Below, in pieces: positions 25,759 to 34,025 of a DNA stretch of 64,000 nt (position 1 is its first letter; the number at the start of each line of letters is the position of its first letter). Position numbers and translations under genes: made by a program. Below the pieces are notes generated by a model that was given only the letters and a program-made list of their open reading frames with translations, was not told the origin of the DNA and searched no databases. This DNA is from Arthrobacter sp. 135MFCol5.1 (lineage in GTDB: Bacteria > Actinomycetota > Actinomycetes > Actinomycetales > Micrococcaceae): positions 62,001 through 126,000 of the forward strand of contig NZ_KB895457.1 in the NCBI RefSeq assembly GCF_000374865.1, given 5' to 3'.

Positions 25759-26466
25759 ATGGAGGCCATGCGACGGACTGCGTGGGGGATGCTCGCTGCC
25801 CTATTCCTGATGGCCGGCACCGGATGCTCGGTGACAACCAGCGACCCTTCCTATGTCCCGCCGCCTCCGCGGCCGCCGATGGAGCAGCTGGCGAACGCGC
25901 CGCTGGCCGACGCGAAGCAGTTCTCCAGCGGCGGCGATGTCCTCTCCTTCATTACCGCCGACCGGACCATCGCCTGCTCGCTGACCTCCGCCCGTGGAGA
26001 GCACCTGAACCTGCCGTACGAGCAGAACAGCTACAGCAACGCGGCCAACAACAAGCTGCCCATCGTCCCCGTGGCCCACTGTGAATTGGCCGCCTATCCG
26101 GCGCCAAAAGCCGCCGATATCAAGGACGATTGCGCAGGAACCCACCTGGGCTACCTCGGCGGCACAGCCCTGCTGGCGCCGGACAGTGCACGCTACGGCG
26201 AGTGCCGTTCCGGCGTGACGACCATGGAGGCAACCTACGGACCCAAGGGAAACAAGGCAGGACCGCTGACGCAGCTGCCCGTTCTTGCCGACGGGCAGAA
26301 CCTGGAGCGCAACGGACTTCGGTGTTCGGCCTACAACGGCGGTGTGGCGTGCGGAAACGTCTCCGCCGGCGTCGGATTCTTCGTTTCAACTGAACGTTAC
26401 GAGCTGATTCCCGGACCGGACAAAAGCACCGCCCCGCCGCAGGCAGGGGCCTCAAAAACCCCGTAA
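25759..26466 (+). CDS. Lipoprotein of unknown function (DUF6636-like)
   Basis: 235 residues with a type II signal: basic MRRTAWG, a hydrophobic core and lipobox LMAGTGC, so lipidation is expected at Cys ~23. The mature part has Cys residues placed like the secreted DUF6636 family: ITADRTIACSL, a central AHCEL, DDCAGTHLG, YGECRSG and LRCSAYNGGVACGN. These suggest several disulfides. Starts at 25759 or 25768 are both possible; the second leaves a more typical signal. Role unknown. Confidence 0.72.
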   Translation: MEAMRRTAWGMLAALFLMAGTGCSVTTSDPSYVPPPPRPPMEQLANAPLADAKQFSSGGDVLSFITADRTIACSLTSARGEHLNLPYEQNSYSNAANNKLPIVPVAHCELAAYPAPKAADIKDDCAGTHLGYLGGTALLAPDSARYGECRSGVTTMEATYGPKGNKAGPLTQLPVLADGQNLERNGLRCSAYNGGVACGNVSAGVGFFVSTERYELIPGPDKSTAPPQAGASKTP

Positions 26467-26482
26467 ATCCGCGGTTTTTCTA
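26454..26482. terminator. Terminator overlapping the lipoprotein stop codon
   Basis: AAAAACCCCG-TAAATC-CGCGGTTTTT forms a 10-bp stem with one C-C mismatch, with A- and T-rich flanks working in either direction. The TAA stop is in the loop. The following ~208 bases lead to sucC and contain a possible -10 (TAGAAT, 26490-26495) but no convincing -35 and no credible gene. Confidence 0.65.
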
Positions 26483-26690
26483 CGCCCCATAGAATAGTGT
26501 GCTTACTCACATAAGAGGTAGTCTGGGACGGCCCGGCCGCTCCAAAGGACTAGAGTTCCCCATGGAGCATTACGCCGCGTGGCTCGTTTCCAGACAGGCC
26601 GCCGGTGCGTGCAATCCGCAGCCCGGTCATCGTCCTTCCGATGGTGTCCGACTGTACAGAAACTACTTCGACGTAGAAGGACACTAAACC

Positions 26691-27860
26691 GTGGACCTGT
26701 TTGAATACCAGGCGCGCGATATGTTCGAGGCGCACGGTGTACCCGTGCTTGCCGGCATCGTGGCGTACACCCCAGAAGAAGCAAAGGCAGCTGCCGAGAA
26801 GATCGGCGGCGTGACTGTTGTCAAGGCACAGGTCAAGGTTGGCGGTCGCGGCAAGGCCGGCGGCGTCAAGGTCGCAAAGTCTGCCGACGAAGCGCTTGAG
26901 CACGCCACCAACATCCTGGGCATGGACATCAAGGGCCACACCGTTAACAAGGTGATGATCGCCCAGGGTGCAGACATCGCCGAGGAATACTACTTCTCCG
27001 TCCTGCTGGACCGGGCCAACCGCAACTACCTGGCCATGTGCTCGGTTGAGGGCGGCATGGAAATCGAGCAGCTCGCCGTCGAACGCCCCGAAGCGCTGGC
27101 CAAGATCGCCATCGACCCCGCCGTGGGCATCGACCAGGCCAAGGCCGACGAGATCGTCGCAGCCGCAGGCTTCGCCGAGGAACTGCGCGGCAAGGTCGCC
27201 GCCGTGATCCTCAAGCTCTGGGATGTCTTCAAGAAGGAAGACGCCACCCTGGTGGAGGTCAACCCCCTCGTCAAGACCGGCGCCGGCGACATCGTCGCCC
27301 TGGACGGCAAGGTCTCCCTCGACGAGAACGCCGGCTTCCGGCACGCCAAGCACGCGCAGCTCGAGGACAAGGATGCTGCAGACCCCCTTGAGGCCAAGGC
27401 AAAGGCGCAGGACCTCAACTACGTCAAGCTCGACGGCGAAGTAGGCATCATCGGCAACGGTGCAGGCCTGGTCATGTCCACCCTCGACGTCGTGGCCTAT
27501 GCCGGCGAAAACCACGGCAACGTCAAGCCCGCCAACTTCCTGGACATCGGCGGCGGAGCCTCCGCCGAGGTCATGGCCGCCGGCCTGGACGTCATCCTGG
27601 GCGACGAGCAGGTCAAGTCCGTGTTCGTCAACGTCTTCGGCGGCATCACCGCCTGCGACGCCGTCGCCAAGGGCATCGTTGGCGCGCTGGCCGAGCTGGG
27701 CCACTCCGCGAACAAGCCGCTGGTAGTCCGCCTTGACGGCAACAACGTCGAGGAAGGCCGCCGCATCCTCACCGAGGCCAACCACCCGCTGGTAACCCTG
27801 GCCGCCACCATGGACGAGGGCGCCGACAAGGCCGCCGAGCTCGCCAACGCAGCTAAGTAA
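26691..27860 (+). CDS. sucC: Succinyl-CoA synthetase beta subunit
   Basis: Nucleotide-binding subunit of the TCA-cycle enzyme that interconverts succinyl-CoA and succinate with ATP or GTP formation. 389 residues, the normal length. [22 protein letters not shown] is the canonical N-terminus, [17 protein letters not shown] (~44-60) the ATP-grasp loop, EVNPLV (~186-191) a metal-binding element, and [19 protein letters not shown] (~304-322) the C-terminal CoA-ligase module. It starts with GTG after AGAAGGACAC and lies 10 bases before sucD. Confidence 0.97.
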   Translation: MDLFEYQARDMFEAHGVPVLAGIVAYTPEEAKAAAEKIGGVTVVKAQVKVGGRGKAGGVKVAKSADEALEHATNILGMDIKGHTVNKVMIAQGADIAEEYYFSVLLDRANRNYLAMCSVEGGMEIEQLAVERPEALAKIAIDPAVGIDQAKADEIVAAAGFAEELRGKVAAVILKLWDVFKKEDATLVEVNPLVKTGAGDIVALDGKVSLDENAGFRHAKHAQLEDKDAADPLEAKAKAQDLNYVKLDGEVGIIGNGAGLVMSTLDVVAYAGENHGNVKPANFLDIGGGASAEVMAAGLDVILGDEQVKSVFVNVFGGITACDAVAKGIVGALAELGHSANKPLVVRLDGNNVEEGRRILTEANHPLVTLAATMDEGADKAAELANAAK

Positions 27861-27870
27861 GGGACGCACC

Positions 27871-28773
27871 ATGTCTATCTACCTCAACAAGGATTCCAAG
27901 GTCATCGTCCAGGGCATCACCGGCGGCGAAGGCACCAAGCACACCGCCCTGATGCTCAAGGCCGGCACCAACATTGTTGGCGGCGTCAACGCCCGCAAGG
28001 CCGGCACCACGGTCCTGCACGGCGACAAGGAAATCAACGTCTACGGCACCGTCAAGGAAGCCATGGCTGAAACCGGCGCCGACGTCTCCATCGTCTTCGT
28101 GCCGCCGGCCTTCACCAAGAACGCGGTCGTCGAAGCCATCGAGGCAGGCATCGGCCTGGTCGTGGTCATCACCGAAGGCGTTCCCGTCCAGGACTCCGCC
28201 GAATTCTGGGCGCTGGCCCAGTCCAAGGTGGACGCCGACGGCAACCAGGTCACCCGCATCATCGGCCCGAACTGCCCCGGCATCATCACCCCCGGCGAAG
28301 CATTGGTGGGCATCACCCCCGCCAACATCACCGGCAAGGGCCCGATCGGCCTGGTCTCCAAGTCCGGCACCCTGACCTACCAGATGATGTACGAATTGCG
28401 CGACCTGGGCTTCTCCACCGCCATCGGCATCGGCGGCGACCCCATCATCGGCACCACCCACATTGACGCCCTGGCCGCGTTCGAGGCTGACCCCGAGACC
28501 AAGGCCATCGTGATGATCGGTGAAATCGGCGGCGACGCCGAAGAGCGTGCTGCCGACTTCATCAAGGCCAACGTCACCAAGCCGGTTGTTGGCTACGTGG
28601 CCGGATTCACGGCTCCCGAAGGCAAGACCATGGGCCACGCAGGCGCCATCGTCTCCGGTTCCGCCGGTACCGCCCAGGCCAAGAAGGAAGCCCTCGAGGC
28701 CGCCGGCGTCAAGGTCGGCAAGACGCCGTCCGAGACCGCCAAGCTGCTGCGCGAGGTTTTCGCAGCCCTCTAG
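27871..28773 (+). CDS. sucD: Succinyl-CoA synthetase alpha subunit
   Basis: CoA-binding, phospho-histidine subunit of succinyl-CoA synthetase; 300 residues. Motifs: [19 protein letters not shown] (~12-30, CoA-binding), [18 protein letters not shown] (~131-148), SKSGTLTYQ (~163-171), and [16 protein letters not shown] (~252-267) with the phosphorylated His. Co-transcribed with sucC. A very strong palindrome follows 15 bases after the stop. Confidence 0.97.
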   Translation: MSIYLNKDSKVIVQGITGGEGTKHTALMLKAGTNIVGGVNARKAGTTVLHGDKEINVYGTVKEAMAETGADVSIVFVPPAFTKNAVVEAIEAGIGLVVVITEGVPVQDSAEFWALAQSKVDADGNQVTRIIGPNCPGIITPGEALVGITPANITGKGPIGLVSKSGTLTYQMMYELRDLGFSTAIGIGGDPIIGTTHIDALAAFEADPETKAIVMIGEIGGDAEERAADFIKANVTKPVVGYVAGFTAPEGKTMGHAGAIVSGSAGTAQAKKEALEAAGVKVGKTPSETAKLLREVFAAL

Positions 28774-28788
28774 GGGACTTGCACTCAG

Positions 28789-28843
28789 CGCGGGGCCATG
28801 CCCGCCCGCCCCATCAGATGGGGCGGGCGGGCATGGCCCCGCG
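28789..28843. terminator. Perfect 26-bp hairpin after sucCD
   Basis: The arms 28789-28814 and 28818-28843 are perfect reverse complements around a 3-base CAG loop; a flanking G-T and A-T can extend the stem. It begins 15 bases after the sucD stop. There is no U-tract, only TTCGG, so termination would rely on the stem itself. It is equally strong in both directions. Confidence 0.75.
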
Positions 28844-28944
28844 TTCGGCGTTTAAGCGGGTCTCGTAACCGACGTCGCCGCACTCCCTGCGTCGAGTAGG
28901 GTTGAATGGCAAGAGGGGCCACGGTGCCCAGGCAGGGGAGCAGG

Positions 28945-29676
28945 ATGGCAGAGGCGCGGCGCACGCTGGTTGACGTCGTCGTGGACAAGGTCCTTGAGCA
29001 CATTCTCAGCGGGGAGATCAAGGCCGACGACGCCCTGCCGCCGGAGGCGGACATCGCCAAGGAATCCGGGGTCAGCAGGCTGACGGCCCGGGAGGCCATG
29101 AAAGTGCTGAAGGCCCAGAACGTGGTGTACGTCAAACGCGGCCTCGGCACATTCGTCAACCCGCCCGAACGCTGGACCGGCATGGACGCCATCATGCAGG
29201 CGGCCTCCAGGGGAGTAGCCTCCGACCAGGTGGCCCTTCGCCTGCTCGAGGTCCGCCGGATGGTGGAGACCGGTGCGGCGGAACTCGCCGCCTCCCGCCA
29301 TCGCCCGGCTGACCTTGCAGCCTTGCGGGAGAGCGTGGAGCAGATGGAAGCGGCGCACAATGCCGGAGACGTCGATGCCCTGACCGTCGCCGACATCGCG
29401 TTCCATGACACCGTGCTGCGCGCGTCCGGCAACCCGTTTGTCCCCGCCCTGCTGGGCCAGCTTTCCACCCTGTTGTATGCCATGCGCCGCGAGACCTCAG
29501 CCTTCCCCGACGTGCAGCGCCACGCCATCCACCACCACAAAATGGTCCTTGCCGCCATCGCCGAGGGCGATCCTGCCACGGCGCGCTCCACAATGGACGC
29601 CCACATCACCCAGACCTTCGAGGACTACGAGAACTACCTCGCCGTCTCGAGCCGAAACGGCGCGACTGCCCGCTAG
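28945..29676 (+). CDS. GntR/FadR-family transcriptional regulator (FCD domain)
   Basis: About 243 residues. An N-terminal winged helix (~8-75) includes LPPEADIAKESGVSRLTAREAMKVL, and the C-terminal FCD ligand domain has the metal/ligand-binding pattern of Asp/His residues: DIAFHDTVLRASGN (~145-158), HAIHHHKMVLAAI (~192-204) and MDAHITQ. FCD members of this class usually bind small organic acids. The ATG at 28945 has AGGGGAGCAGG upstream; the earlier ATG at 28906 lacks this. It directly precedes the sugar-acid/tetrose cluster, and the ATCAGA-CA-TCTGAT palindrome in the next promoter is a good candidate for its operator. Confidence 0.88.
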   Translation: MAEARRTLVDVVVDKVLEHILSGEIKADDALPPEADIAKESGVSRLTAREAMKVLKAQNVVYVKRGLGTFVNPPERWTGMDAIMQAASRGVASDQVALRLLEVRRMVETGAAELAASRHRPADLAALRESVEQMEAAHNAGDVDALTVADIAFHDTVLRASGNPFVPALLGQLSTLLYAMRRETSAFPDVQRHAIHHHKMVLAAIAEGDPATARSTMDAHITQTFEDYENYLAVSSRNGATAR

Positions 29677-29744
29677 GCACTGCCGGGTGAAACCCGGGTT
29701 GCACGCCGTTCTCCCTGCCGCCCGCGGGCAGCCTCCCGCATGTG

Positions 29745-29774
29745 TTGACGCCCACATCTCCCTGTGGCTAGAAT
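29745..29774 (+). promoter_or_regulatory. Strong promoter of the MFS-SDR operon
   Basis: TTGACG (29745-29750) and TAGAAT (29769-29774), spaced by 18 bases, predict a start near 29781, directly in front of the palindromic operator. Confidence 0.7.
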
Positions 29775-29781
29775 CGCAGTC

Positions 29782-29810
29782 AGACATCAGACATCAGACA
29801 TCTGATATCA
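29782..29810. promoter_or_regulatory. Operator-like repeat and palindrome at the transcription start
   Basis: AGACATC occurs three times in tandem at an 8-base period (from 29782, 29790 and 29797, the last spacing being 7), and ATCAGA-CA-TCTGAT (29793-29806) is a perfect 6-2-6 palindrome. Its position at the predicted start site fits repression. The neighbouring GntR/FCD gene at 28945 is the likeliest binder. Confidence 0.65.
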
Positions 29811-29846
29811 AAATCCCCCGAAATGCCGCCAGCCAAAGGAGTCGTT

Positions 29847-29903
29847 ATGTGCGCGCATTCCCCTCATAAAGGTCCCCACGCCACCGCGGGAGGCCAGCGA
29901 TGA
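29847..29903 (+). CDS. Short upstream ORF coupled to the MFS gene
   Basis: An 18-codon frame, MCAHSPHKGPHATAGGQR, begins at an ATG placed 5 bases after a near-perfect Shine-Dalgarno AAAGGAG (29835-29841). Its TGA stop overlaps the MFS start codon as ATGA. The MFS gene has a weaker site of its own (GGGAGG), so translation of the peptide probably feeds translation of the transporter. The Cys/His-rich peptide (1 Cys, 3 His) might also be a regulatory leader. It is too short for homology judgement. Confidence 0.55.
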   Translation: MCAHSPHKGPHATAGGQR

Positions 29904-31249
29904 GCTCCCGTACCGCCGCCCCCGCACTCAGCGAACTGGGCGAGACCACCCTCCGCAAGGTCCGTCGGCGGCTGATGCCCCTGATCGTCCTTCTGTACTT
30001 CATCGCCTACCTCGACCGGAACAACGTCGGCTTCGCCAAGCTTGGCATGCAGGGCGACATCGGCCTCACCGAGGCTGCCTATGGCCTGGGTGCCGGCATC
30101 TTCTTCCTGGGCTACGCCCTGCTGGAAATCCCCAGCAACGGCGGCATGTACCGCTACGGTGCCCGCAAGTGGATTGCCCGCATCCTGATCAGCTGGGGCA
30201 TCTTCGCCACGGCCATGTTCCTGGTCAACGGCGAAGCCACCTTCTACGTGATCCGCTTCCTGCTTGGAGCGGCCGAAGCCGGCTTCTTCCCGGCCATCCT
30301 CTTCTACCTGACCCTGTGGTTCCCCGCGGCGCAGCGCGTGACTGTGCTTGGCATCTTCATCCTGGCCCAGCCCATCTCCAACGCCCTCGGTGCTCCCGTC
30401 TCCGGCATGCTCCTGAACCTGGAAGGCGTCGCGGGCCTGCACGGCTGGCAGTGGCTCTACATCCTTGAAGGCATCCCCGCCATCATCCTGGGCATCATCA
30501 CGCCCTTCGTCATGACGGACCGCCCGGAACACGCCAAGTGGCTCAAGCCGGAGGAGCGCGAATGGCTCTCTACGACCATGGCCGCGGAACTGGCGGACAA
30601 GCAGAAGTCCGGCAACCACAACTTCCTGGCCGGCCTGAAGGACCCGCGCACCATCGCCTACTCGGCGCTGTACTTTGGCCTGGTCTGCGGCATCTATGGC
30701 CTGGGGCTCTGGCTGCCCACCATCGTCAAGGCGCTTGGTACGTTCGACTCCACCCAGGTGGGATTCATCGTCTTCATCCCCTACGCCATCGCAGCCGTGT
30801 TCGTCTACTTCTGGAGCAAGCGCTCGGACCGCACCGGCAACCGTGTGTGGCACGCCAGCATGAGCATGGTGCTCGCCGCCGTCGGCCTCCTGGGCGCCGG
30901 GTACCTGCTCCCGGTCAATGCCGTGCTGGCCATGGTTTTCCTGACGCTCGCGGCCATGGGGATCTACTCGGCGATCGCACCCTTCCTGGCCATGCCGTCG
31001 GCCGCCCTCACCGGCGCTGCGGCCGCAGCGGGCCTTGCCATGGTCAACTCCCTTGGCAACCTGGGCGGCTTCGTGGCCCCCTACATCGTGGGCATCCTCA
31101 AGGACGCCACGGGGAACAGTCAGACCGGCCTGGTGTTCCTGGCCGCCTGCCTGGCCGTGACCGCCGCCGCCACCTACCTCTACGCACGCAAGCGGCCCGA
31201 AGGTGCCTCCGCCGCCGGAGCCACCGTCCCTGCCCCCGAAACCCACTAG
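29900..31249 (+). CDS. MFS transporter, anion:cation symporter type (carrier 1)
   Basis: 449 residues, 12 predicted membrane segments. LIVLLYFIAYLDRNNVGFAK (~30-49) and RFLLGAAEAGFFPAILFYLTLWFP (~118-141) are hallmarks of the anion:cation symporter (ACS) family, which imports organic acids such as galactonate, tartrate or hydroxyphenylacetate with protons. That points to an acidic, probably sugar-acid substrate. Its start overlaps the short upstream frame by ATGA. It lies 9 bases before the first SDR gene and is a paralogue of the carrier at 38082. Confidence 0.9.
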   Translation: MSSRTAAPALSELGETTLRKVRRRLMPLIVLLYFIAYLDRNNVGFAKLGMQGDIGLTEAAYGLGAGIFFLGYALLEIPSNGGMYRYGARKWIARILISWGIFATAMFLVNGEATFYVIRFLLGAAEAGFFPAILFYLTLWFPAAQRVTVLGIFILAQPISNALGAPVSGMLLNLEGVAGLHGWQWLYILEGIPAIILGIITPFVMTDRPEHAKWLKPEEREWLSTTMAAELADKQKSGNHNFLAGLKDPRTIAYSALYFGLVCGIYGLGLWLPTIVKALGTFDSTQVGFIVFIPYAIAAVFVYFWSKRSDRTGNRVWHASMSMVLAAVGLLGAGYLLPVNAVLAMVFLTLAAMGIYSAIAPFLAMPSAALTGAAAAAGLAMVNSLGNLGGFVAPYIVGILKDATGNSQTGLVFLAACLAVTAAATYLYARKRPEGASAAGATVPAPETH

Positions 31250-31258
31250 GAGACCCCC

Positions 31259-32035
31259 ATGACCACACAGCACATCTTCCCCGCGGAACGCACCGCCGTC
31301 CTGACCGGTGCGGCGTCGGCGCGCGGCATCGGCCGAGCCACGGCTGACCGGCTGGCCAGCGAGGGCTGGTCCATCGCGATCCTGGATATTAATGCCGAGG
31401 ACGCCCAGGCGGCAGCCGCCGAAATCGGTTCCAGCCGGGCGGTCAAAGCGATCGGCGTGGGAGCCGACGTGTCGGACGAAGCATCCGTGGACCGGGCCAT
31501 CACGGAGATCGAGCAGACGCTTCCGCCCATCGTGGGACTGGTCAACCTGGCCGGAATCAGTTCGCCCACCCCCTTCATGGAGACCACCGTGGCGGAATGG
31601 GACAAGGTCTTCGCCATCAACATGCGCGGCACGTTCATCGTGTCCCAGCGCATCCTCAAAGGCATGATCGAACGCGGACTGGGCAGGATCGTCAGCATCT
31701 CCTCCATCTCCGCCCAGCGCGGCGGCGGCACCTACTCCAAAGTGGCATACAGTGCCTCCAAAGCAGGAATCCTGGGCTTCACCCGTGCCCTGGCCCGGGA
31801 AGTGGGCGAGCACAACATCACGGTGAACGCGATCGCGCCGGGCCCGATCGACACGGACATCATGGGCGGCACGCTGAGCGACGAGCGGAAAGCCCAAATG
31901 TCGGAGGGCATCATGATGGGCCGGGTGGGAACCAGGGAAGAAGTGGGTGCCCTGATCGCCTTCCTCCTGGGCGAGGACGCCGGTTACATCACTGCGGCCA
32001 CCTACGACATCAACGGCGGCCTGCAGGTCTCCTGA
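31259..32035 (+). CDS. Short-chain dehydrogenase/reductase (paralogue 1)
   Basis: 258 residues, classical SDR. The cofactor site is TGAASARGIGRATADRL (~17-33), with Asp in LDIN after strand 2 favouring NAD; NLAG (~96-99); catalytic Ser in SISSISAQRGG (~142) and the YSASKAG Tyr/Lys (~164/168). PGPIDTDIMGGTL follows. It shares a distinctive SAQRGGGT and ISPGPIDTDIMGGTLS with the SDR at 37233, so the two are a duplicated pair. Substrate unknown; by context a polyol, sugar or sugar acid. Confidence 0.9.
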   Translation: MTTQHIFPAERTAVLTGAASARGIGRATADRLASEGWSIAILDINAEDAQAAAAEIGSSRAVKAIGVGADVSDEASVDRAITEIEQTLPPIVGLVNLAGISSPTPFMETTVAEWDKVFAINMRGTFIVSQRILKGMIERGLGRIVSISSISAQRGGGTYSKVAYSASKAGILGFTRALAREVGEHNITVNAIAPGPIDTDIMGGTLSDERKAQMSEGIMMGRVGTREEVGALIAFLLGEDAGYITAATYDINGGLQVS

Positions 32036-32138
32036 CCGCGCAGCCGGGACTGGTGCCGTGCGGCGTGGCGGCCGCACGGCACAGGCGTGGGTGTGCCCGG
32101 GGACACCCGGCTCCGCAGCGTTCCCGCCAGTTCACCGG

Positions 32139-32147
32139 CTATAGGAT
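32139..32147. promoter_or_regulatory. CTATAGGAT motif at the start of the second GntR gene
   Basis: CTATAGGAT lies 6 bases before the ATG at 32154. The same CTATAGGA core recurs as the palindrome TCCTATAGGA upstream of the gene at 32985. The pairing suggests autoregulation plus control of the catabolic operon by this GntR protein. The AGGA inside the motif may double as the ribosome site. Confidence 0.5.
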
Positions 32148-32153
32148 TTCTAC

Positions 32154-32843
32154 ATGGCAACCAAAAACCAGGCCTCGGGCGGCGTCAGCAGGCAGGTCCT
32201 CGCCGACCACGTTTACGAGGCGCTCCTGGGTGCCTTGATGGACGGCCGGCTGGAAGCCGGTACCCCCGTCAGCATTGATGGCATGGCCCGGGAACTGGAC
32301 GTTTCCCCGACCCCGGTCCGTGAGGCGCTCGCGCGGCTGGAAGCCACCGGTATGGTCCGGCGGATGGCCCTGCGCGGATACCGGGTGGCGCCCCTGTTCT
32401 CCCCGGAAGAGCTTGCAGACCTGATGGACGCGCGGCTGGTGATCGAACCTGCCAATGCCTTCATGGCCTGCAAGCACGCGGACCAGCAACTCACCGGGCG
32501 GCTCCAGCAGGCCATCGAGGACCTCAAAGCGGCGCCCCGCGGCCCGTCGTTCGCCGAGTTCCGCGCTTATTGGGAAGCGGACGAACGCTTCCACCGCATG
32601 ATCGCCGAATCGGCGAACAACCAGTTCCTGCTGTCCGCGTACAACGCCCTCGGCGGCCAGGTGCAGCGGTTCCGTTTCTTCGGCGGCCTCGGTGTCACGG
32701 ACGCCGACTACGCCATCGCCGAGCACACGGAGATCCTGAAAGCCTTTGAGGCCGGCGACGCCGAGCTCGCCCGGCAGAAGATGATCGACCACATCGAAGG
32801 CGTCAAGCAGCGCTCGCAGCACGACAGCGAAGTGCGAAACTAG
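32154..32843 (+). CDS. GntR/FCD-family transcriptional regulator (second)
   Basis: 229 residues: winged helix with GTPVSIDGMARELDVSPTPVREALARLEATG (~38-68), then an FCD ligand domain (~85-215) carrying DERFHRMIAESANN (~142-155) and EHTEILKAFEAGD (~195-207). It lies 118 bases after the SDR gene and 141 bases before the TIM-barrel gene, with its own motif at the start codon. Likely controls the following catabolic operon. Ligand unknown, probably an intermediate of that pathway. Confidence 0.9.
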   Translation: MATKNQASGGVSRQVLADHVYEALLGALMDGRLEAGTPVSIDGMARELDVSPTPVREALARLEATGMVRRMALRGYRVAPLFSPEELADLMDARLVIEPANAFMACKHADQQLTGRLQQAIEDLKAAPRGPSFAEFRAYWEADERFHRMIAESANNQFLLSAYNALGGQVQRFRFFGGLGVTDADYAIAEHTEILKAFEAGDAELARQKMIDHIEGVKQRSQHDSEVRN

Positions 32844-32922
32844 CAGTACCGCCCGGCGCTGTCCTGGCGGCCCCGCGGCCCCCGGTCGCCACCTCATGGC
32901 CCATTGGCCTCCACAAGACCCC

Positions 32923-32958
32923 TTGACAACGCCAGCGAACAGCATAGATCCTATAGGA
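32923..32958 (+). promoter_or_regulatory. Promoter with embedded GntR operator before the catabolic operon
   Basis: TTGACA (32923-32928) is followed after 16 bases by TAGATC (32945-32950). The perfect palindrome TCCTATAGGA (32949-32958) overlaps the -10 element, a good position for a repressor. CTATAGGA is shared with the site at 32139. Confidence 0.65.
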
Positions 32959-32984
32959 AATGCGATTCATGATCTGGAGTGACA

Positions 32985-33983
32985 ATGCCGTACACCGCTG
33001 AAAACTGGCCCATCGCCGCTGCCCTGCTGCAGTTCCCCGGAACCAGGCCGGACGGAACCGCCGTCCAGGACGCCCCTGCCAGCGACTGGCAGCAGGTCTT
33101 CGAAGAAGTGGCCGACGCCGGTTTCACCAATGCAGACCTCACCGACAGCTGGGTCCGTCCCGGGGATCTTTCCAGCGGCCGGCTGGACGAACTGAAAGCC
33201 GCCGCCACGGCCGCCGGCCTGGGCCTTCCCTCCATCTCCGCCATCCGCCGCAGCGTGATCGAGGAAGGCAACTGGGAAGACAACCTGGCCTACACCCACC
33301 GCACCCTCGAAGCCGCGGCACAGCTTGGCTGCGAGGTTGTCTCGATCGGGCTGCACCAGGCCATCACCCCCGAGCAGCAGAAGCAGCTGTGGTTCTGGAC
33401 CGTCGAGGGCCACAAAGACCCGGTGGGGGACAAGGAAAGCTGGAACAACGCCGTCACCCGGATCCGCGAAGTGGGCAAGCACGCCGCCGAACTTGGCCTC
33501 CTGGTGTCGCTGGAGATGTACGAGGACACGTACCTGGGCACCGGCGATTCCTCCGTGCAGCTGGTCCAGGACATCGACCTGCCCAACGTAGGGCTGAACC
33601 CGGACCTGGGTAACCTGATCCGCTTGCACCGCCCTATCGAAGACTGGCGGGAACTGGTGCACAAGACCCTTCCGTACGCCAATTACTGGCACGTCAAGAA
33701 CTACATCCGCGATGAAAACCAGGCCCGCAATCAGTACGTCGCCATGCCGGCTCCCATGGAATCAGGCCTCATCAGCTACCGCGAGGCGTTCCAGTTCGCC
33801 ATCTCCGTCGGCTTCCAGGGCATCATCTGCACGGAGCACTACGGCGGCGACGGCCTGAGCGTCACCGCCGCCAACCAGGAGTACCTCCGGCGCCAGGTCC
33901 TGCCCAAGCGCGACGGCTACGCCCTGGGCACCAGCCTGGTGGCGCAGGGCCGGCAAACCCCCGCGGCAGTCCCTGCGCGCTAG
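32985..33983 (+). CDS. TIM-barrel sugar isomerase/epimerase-family enzyme
   Basis: 332 residues of the xylose-isomerase-like TIM-barrel (AP endonuclease 2) superfamily, whose members isomerise, epimerise, dehydrate or decarboxylate sugar derivatives using a divalent metal. Visible elements: SLEMYEDTYLG (~170) with a metal-ligand Glu, GLNPDLGNLIR (~206, Asp), HVKNYIRDE (~230, His) and ICTEHYGGDG (~285, Glu/His). The ATG at 32985 follows CTGGAG; a GTG at 32979 overlaps that site. First gene of the kinase/isomerase operon. In context with the 3-hydroxyacid dehydrogenase at 36251, a 3-oxo-acid decarboxylase role like that needed in D-apionate breakdown is possible. Isomerase activity is the alternative. 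Confidence 0.85.
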   Translation: MPYTAENWPIAAALLQFPGTRPDGTAVQDAPASDWQQVFEEVADAGFTNADLTDSWVRPGDLSSGRLDELKAAATAAGLGLPSISAIRRSVIEEGNWEDNLAYTHRTLEAAAQLGCEVVSIGLHQAITPEQQKQLWFWTVEGHKDPVGDKESWNNAVTRIREVGKHAAELGLLVSLEMYEDTYLGTGDSSVQLVQDIDLPNVGLNPDLGNLIRLHRPIEDWRELVHKTLPYANYWHVKNYIRDENQARNQYVAMPAPMESGLISYREAFQFAISVGFQGIICTEHYGGDGLSVTAANQEYLRRQVLPKRDGYALGTSLVAQGRQTPAAVPAR

Positions 33984-34025
33984 CCGGCCGGCTCCCAACC
34001 GATCCAACGGGTTCAACGAGGAATC

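Noticed and set aside
26499..26687. 62-codon frame in the sucC leader
   Set aside because: No ribosome site, no homology visible and atypical composition; more likely untranslated leader.
29781..29806. AGACATC repeats as a mini CRISPR array
   Set aside because: Units are only 7-8 bases with no spacers or cas genes; the palindrome and the promoter position fit an operator.
29864..32077. 737-codon antisense frame opposite the MFS and SDR genes
   Set aside because: It spans two clear sense genes and an intergenic junction and has low-complexity Gly/His/Asp composition with no domain.
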